The position numbers and the translations under genes were made by a program. A DNA stretch of 35,499 nt from Rhizobiaceae bacterium (GTDB lineage Bacteria; Pseudomonadota; Alphaproteobacteria; Rhizobiales; Rhizobiaceae): positions 3,927 through 39,425 of the forward strand of contig JAHDFS010000015.1 of NCBI GenBank assembly GCA_020628035.1, written 5' to 3'. The notes below the pieces were generated by a model, which made no database searches, had not been told where the DNA came from, and saw nothing but the letters and a program-made list of their open reading frames with translations. Shown here in pieces: positions 32,094 through 35,499 of the stretch (position 1 is its first letter; each line of letters opens with the position of its first letter).

Positions 32094-34517
32094 ATGACCG
32101 ATAACCACAAAAACGAAGAAAAGACCTGTGACCATCACAATGAAAGTGCATCATCAATTGCCGTAGACGATCTTTTTAAATCTGCAACAATTGCGGTTGA
32201 TGGCGCGGTGAAAGACCCTGTTTGTGGGATGACGGTTAAGCTTGGACATAACAAGCCGTCAATTAAATATGATGGTCATGAATTTCATTTTTGCAATCCA
32301 AAATGTCATGACAAATTTGAGGCTGATCCATATTTTTACCTCTCTGGCAACAAAGCCAAACAATCTCTATCTGCACCCAAAAGCGCGATCTATACATGCC
32401 CGATGGATCCTGAAATTGTGCAAGAGGGTCCGGGGACCTGTCCGATTTGTGGCATGGCGCTCGAACCGGCGGATGGTATTGCCGATGGTCCTAATCATGA
32501 GCTGATTGATTTCACGCGGCGTTTATGGGTGAGCCTTTTTGCTGCGATCCCAATCATGATCCTCACTATGGGACCGATGGTTGGTTTGCCTGTTCGCGAG
32601 TTTTTGGGTGAGCAAAATTCTGTCTATTTGGAATTTCTGCTGGCAACGCCGATTGTCTTATGGGCTGCATTTCCATTTTTCGCGCGCGGTTTAACTTCGA
32701 TCAAAACATGGAATTTAAACATGTGGACATTGATTATGATTGGGGTTGGCGCGGCTTATTTATATTCCACTATCGCGACGTTTTTTCCTGGGCTTTTCCC
32801 TGATGCATTGCAAATGGCGGGCGGTCATTTACCTGTCTATTTTGAAGCGTCCGTCGTCATAATCGCACTTGTTTTTGTTGGGCAGGTTTTGGAATTGCGC
32901 GCGCGTGAACGCACGGGTGATGCGATTAAAGCGCTTCTTGACTTATCTCCAAAAACCGCGCGTCGCGTGTTAGAAAACGGTGAAGAATATGATGCACCGC
33001 TTGAGAATATAATCGAAGGTGACGTGCTTCGCGTCCGTCCCGGGGAAGCCATTCCTGTTGATGGCATCATTACAGATGGCCAATCGTCTGTTGACGAAAG
33101 CATGATGACGGGTGAGGCCATACCGGTTGAAAAAACCATAGGTGAATTGGTTACCGGCGGTACGCTGAATAAAAACGGGATGCTGATCATAAAAGCCATG
33201 AAGGTGGGTGATGAAACGATCCTGGCAAAAATCGTATCCATGGTTTCATCTGCGCAACGATCTCGCGCGCCCATTCAGGGCCTTGCCGATAAGGTCGCCT
33301 CTTATTTTGTGCCGACGGTTGTTTTGGTTGCCATTATTGCGTCCTTGATCTGGCTTTTTGTTGGTCCAGAACCATCCTTTGTTTTTGCCATCGTTTCGGC
33401 CGTGTCAGTTTTGATCATTGCATGTCCCTGCGCATTGGGACTTGCAACGCCCATGTCGATAATGACGGCAACGGGGCGTGGCGCCCAGGCTGGCATTTTG
33501 ATCAAGGATGCAGAAGCGCTGGAACGGTTAGCGAAAGTTGATGTGTTGGTGGTGGATAAAACCGGTACACTTACACTCGGCAAACCAGAGCTAAATCAGA
33601 TTGTTGTTCTAAGTGAGAAGGTTGATGAAGGTAAAATTTTGGAATTTGCCGCCGGATTAGAATATGCGTCCGAGCATCCTTTGGCAGAAGCGATTGTGAG
33701 CGCAGCGCAAGACCGCAGTATAAAACCTGCACAGATTGATGGATTTTCTTCTGTCACAGGAAAAGGTGTGAAAGCGCAAATTGATGGCGAAGACGTAGCA
33801 ATTGGTAATATGGCTATGATGCAAGCCCATGCGATCGATGTAGCGCATGTCTCAGATCAGGCCAATAAACTGCGCGAAGGCGGGAATACTGTGATGTTTA
33901 TCGCTGTTGGGTCCGAACTTGCCGGCCTGATCTCGGTTGCAGATCCGATTAAATCAAACGCGTTTGACGCCGTTTCGCGTATTCAAAGTCTTGGCATAAA
34001 TGTCATTATGGCGACGGGTGATAACGCGGTGACGGCGGAATCTGTCGCCACAAAACTTGGCATTTCAGATATTCGCGCAGAAATATTACCGGAGGATAAA
34101 AAAGCTTTGGTGGATGAGCTTCATGCCAAGGGTTTTAAAGTTGCAATGGCTGGGGATGGGATTAATGACGCACCGGCACTTGCGGCCTCTGAGGTTGGGA
34201 TCGCCATGGGAACCGGAGCTGATGTTGCGGTTGAAAGCGCATCGATCACTCTGCTTTATGGGGATCTTATGGGTGTTGCTCAAGCGCGTATCTTATCGCA
34301 ATCAACGATCAAAAACATCAAGCAAAATTTGTTTTTCGCCTTCGCGTATAACAGTCTTGGCGTGCCAATAGCCGCCGGGATTTTATATCCAATCACCGGA
34401 ATGTTACTCTCACCGATGATTGCGGCAGCAGCAATGAGCTTGTCATCGGTATCGGTTATTTCCAATGCTTTGCGCCTAAGATCACTTAATCTTGATAAAG
34501 CGTTGATTGAAAAATAA
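32094..34517 (+). CDS. copA: Copper-translocating P1B-type ATPase
   Basis: An 807-aa inner-membrane ATPase that exports Cu+. The N-terminus has no HMA domain. Instead it has a His/Cys-rich start, a YHS domain (about 40-85; DPVCGMTV and [10 protein letters not shown]) and a heavy-metal-binding finger (about 99-126; YTCPMDP and [10 protein letters not shown]). The pump core holds [17 protein letters not shown] (actuator), the ion-site motif CPC (C444-P-C446), phosphorylation site D488 (DKTGT), and [11 protein letters not shown] near the hinge. GGAAG 7 bases upstream sets ATG 32094. The operon continues with a 65-aa unknown and cueR. Copper rather than silver or zinc is inferred from the CPC motif and CueR. 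Confidence 0.95.
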   Translation: MTDNHKNEEKTCDHHNESASSIAVDDLFKSATIAVDGAVKDPVCGMTVKLGHNKPSIKYDGHEFHFCNPKCHDKFEADPYFYLSGNKAKQSLSAPKSAIYTCPMDPEIVQEGPGTCPICGMALEPADGIADGPNHELIDFTRRLWVSLFAAIPIMILTMGPMVGLPVREFLGEQNSVYLEFLLATPIVLWAAFPFFARGLTSIKTWNLNMWTLIMIGVGAAYLYSTIATFFPGLFPDALQMAGGHLPVYFEASVVIIALVFVGQVLELRARERTGDAIKALLDLSPKTARRVLENGEEYDAPLENIIEGDVLRVRPGEAIPVDGIITDGQSSVDESMMTGEAIPVEKTIGELVTGGTLNKNGMLIIKAMKVGDETILAKIVSMVSSAQRSRAPIQGLADKVASYFVPTVVLVAIIASLIWLFVGPEPSFVFAIVSAVSVLIIACPCALGLATPMSIMTATGRGAQAGILIKDAEALERLAKVDVLVVDKTGTLTLGKPELNQIVVLSEKVDEGKILEFAAGLEYASEHPLAEAIVSAAQDRSIKPAQIDGFSSVTGKGVKAQIDGEDVAIGNMAMMQAHAIDVAHVSDQANKLREGGNTVMFIAVGSELAGLISVADPIKSNAFDAVSRIQSLGINVIMATGDNAVTAESVATKLGISDIRAEILPEDKKALVDELHAKGFKVAMAGDGINDAPALAASEVGIAMGTGADVAVESASITLLYGDLMGVAQARILSQSTIKNIKQNLFFAFAYNSLGVPIAAGILYPITGMLLSPMIAAAAMSLSSVSVISNALRLRSLNLDKALIEK

Positions 34518-34527
34518 ACCATAATAC

Positions 34528-34558
34528 TTGACCCTAAAGGGAATGATCACTTTATGTA
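34528..34558 (+). promoter_or_regulatory. Second MerR-type promoter before the small gene and cueR
   Basis: TTGACC (34528-34533) is followed, after exactly 19 bases, by TATGTA (34553-34558), the same geometry as the copA promoter. A short dyad AAAG-N10-CTTT (34536-34553) lies in the spacer. It would permit independent or autoregulated transcription of the small gene and cueR. If used, the message would start near 34565, downstream of the first ATG of the small gene. Confidence 0.4.
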
Positions 34559-34740
34559 ATGATGAAATGACAAAGAAAATGACTGACGATATGAAACTTG
34601 GCAAAGAGGCAACTCGAGATGAAAAACTCTCGTGCCGCGAAGCTATGTTTTCAAAAGCCAAGTCCATTGGATTTTCTCAAAAAGAAATCGCGCTGTTAGA
34701 AATGATGTATAGGTGCGATGAGGATCAAGACGAAAAATGA
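34543..34740 (+). CDS. Small charged protein between copA and cueR, unknown function (65 aa)
   Basis: I do not recognise this 65-aa hydrophilic protein. It is rich in lysine, methionine and acidic residues, has three cysteines (ITLCND, LSCREA, YRCDED) and no signal peptide or membrane segment. A helix-turn-helix-like stretch SKAKSIGFSQKEIALLEMMY resembles the HTH region of the adjacent regulator's family only loosely. The ATG at 34543 is placed too close to AAAGGG, so ATG 34567, 34579 or 34591 may be the real start. Its last four bases overlap cueR (ATGA), so it is translated with cueR. A role in copper handling is inferred from location alone. Confidence 0.6.
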   Translation: MITLCNDEMTKKMTDDMKLGKEATRDEKLSCREAMFSKAKSIGFSQKEIALLEMMYRCDEDQDEK

Positions 34741-35132
34741 ATATTGGAGAGGCGGCAAAACTTTCTGATTTATCGGTCAAAACGATCCGCTATTACGAAG
34801 ATATCGCACTGGTTAAACCCGACCGCCTTGAAAATGGATATCGGGATTATTCAGATGCGGATATTCATTGCTTGATCTTTCTACAGCGCGCACGTGGGCT
34901 TGGATTTAGCATTGATGAGTGCCGGCTATTACTATCTCTTTATGAAGATGACCACCGCTCAAGCCGAGATGTAAAAGCCATTGCAAAAGATAAATTGGCC
35001 GAGATTGACCGAAAAATTGATGAGCTTCAGGCGCTTAAAAACACGCTCAAGACTTTGGTGAAAAACTGTCATGGCGATGATAAGCCTGACTGCCCGATTA
35101 TCGACAATCTATCTGGTCAACGCACGCAATAA
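34737..35132 (+). CDS. cueR: MerR-family copper-responsive regulator CueR
   Basis: A 131-aa regulator with an N-terminal MerR winged helix (MNIGEAAKLSDLSVKTIRYYEDIALVKP), a long dimerisation helix, and a C-terminal metal-binding loop with C111-X7-C119. These match E. coli CueR C112 and C120. Serine S76 lies where CueR has S77, the residue linked to selection for monovalent ions. It should bind Cu+ and remodel 19-base-spacer promoters such as the one before copA. It overlaps the preceding small gene by four bases and is the last gene of the operon. Confidence 0.92.
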   Translation: MNIGEAAKLSDLSVKTIRYYEDIALVKPDRLENGYRDYSDADIHCLIFLQRARGLGFSIDECRLLLSLYEDDHRSSRDVKAIAKDKLAEIDRKIDELQALKNTLKTLVKNCHGDDKPDCPIIDNLSGQRTQ

Positions 35133-35482
35133 TCTCACTTTACATTGAGGATTAAAGGGACCAAGCATTGCGCTTTATGCGTTAAATTAGTCCTATTTCA
35201 TCAGCAATAAGCTGCATATGCGCGATTTTGTGGACCGAAACATCTCGTAATAAATTCCTTCTGATCTTTTCTTCTTTGATCAGTTATGAAAATTTTTAAG
35301 AGATGAAAAATTACACTATGTAACAATTTTTCGAATAAAATTTTATCTTAAAAACAACATGTTAGTGTCTGGAAATTGTGATTTTAATTTTATCTACTAA
35401 AAAATTAGTTGACATAAATGAGGCAATCTGCGTTTCAATATAGGGGTCAGTTTGGGCTGACTCATATTGATTGGAGGAAAGA
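35133..35482. other. 350-base AT-rich non-coding region with promoter for the next gene
   Basis: No gene is visible here. CTGATC (35261-35266) and GATCAG (35278-35283) form a small dyad. 35284-35408 is strongly AT-rich. TTGACA at 35409-35414 is a good -35, but the candidate -10 positions (TTTCAA, CAATAT) are not well spaced. GGGTCAG (35444-35450) and CTGACTC (35457-35463) can form a 7-pair stem with one G-U pair in the leader of the next gene. The AT-rich stretch may act as an UP element or as a nucleoid-protein binding site. Confidence 0.45.
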
Positions 35483-35499
35483 ATGCAAAAATTATTGCT
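35483..35499 (+). CDS. Start of a gene cut by the window edge
   Basis: ATG at 35483 follows the strong ribosome site GGAGGAAAG (35473-35481), and five codons (MQKLL) are visible before the window ends. The start resembles that of an exported protein, but too little remains to assign a function. The preceding TTGACA and AT-rich sequence fit an independently expressed gene. Confidence 0.6.

Overview
This window looks like chromosomal DNA of a low- to mid-GC (roughly 45%, by eye) alphaproteobacterium. The gene complement points that way: a dnaE2-type error-prone polymerase, a tctDE/tctCBA cluster, a BigR-type sulfur module, a dimethylglycine-dehydrogenase-like flavoprotein beside a non-pyrrolysine MttB homologue, and CueR/CopA. 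Hyphomicrobiales/Rhizobiales-like ancestry is plausible, but I cannot name a genus. No rRNA, tRNA, insertion sequence, phage, CRISPR array or integration site was recognised. Genes are dense, usually with short spacers and overlapping starts and stops.

Layout. 1-1845 is the 3' part of dnaE2, convergent with a HAD phosphatase gene (1848-2450). 2723-5981 is a complete polar amino-acid ABC importer (ATPase, binding protein, two permeases), with a stem-loop terminator or attenuator after the binding protein. 5988-12560 (minus strand) is a catabolic/uptake block: periplasmic binding protein, tctC, tctB, tctA, an AtuA-family (DUF1446) protein, a DUF4387 protein and a fumarylacetoacetate-hydrolase-family enzyme. 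The divergent tctD/tctE two-component pair (12630-14700) probably controls it. Two small genes follow: an 85-aa conserved-looking protein and a stand-alone Lrp/AsnC RAM domain.

15322-20308 is a reactive-sulfur module. It holds a TSUP permease, a BigR/SqrR-like ArsR repressor carrying the expected cysteine pair, two YeeE/YedE sulfur-transport halves, an ETHE1-like persulfide dioxygenase and a SulP anion transporter. A perfect AT-rich inverted repeat lies between the repressor and the transport genes. Then come a flavin-reductase-like PNPOx protein, an alpha/beta hydrolase, uronate isomerase (uxaC), a DksA/TraR zinc-finger protein and a small membrane protein.

24171-26859 is a Cpx-like envelope-stress system: a Spy/CpxP-like protein, an OmpR-type regulator and a histidine kinase. 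A GTAAA-N5-GTAAA element stands upstream, and a strong terminator at the end is shared with the convergent flavoprotein gene. 26886-32021 is a methylamine/betaine demethylation locus (DMGDH-like flavoprotein, LysR regulator, MttB-family methyltransferase). An 11-bp perfect inverted repeat lies between lysR and mttB, and its half-site recurs upstream of the flavoprotein gene. 32094-35132 is a copper-resistance operon (copA, a 65-aa unknown, cueR). The last 350 bases are AT-rich and non-coding, and lead into a new gene whose first codons are at the window edge.

The most interesting candidates for further work are the transporter-coupled AtuA/DUF4387/FAH pathway of unknown substrate with its two-component and binding-protein sensors, and the LysR-linked MttB/DMGDH demethylation locus, which lacks a visible corrinoid protein.
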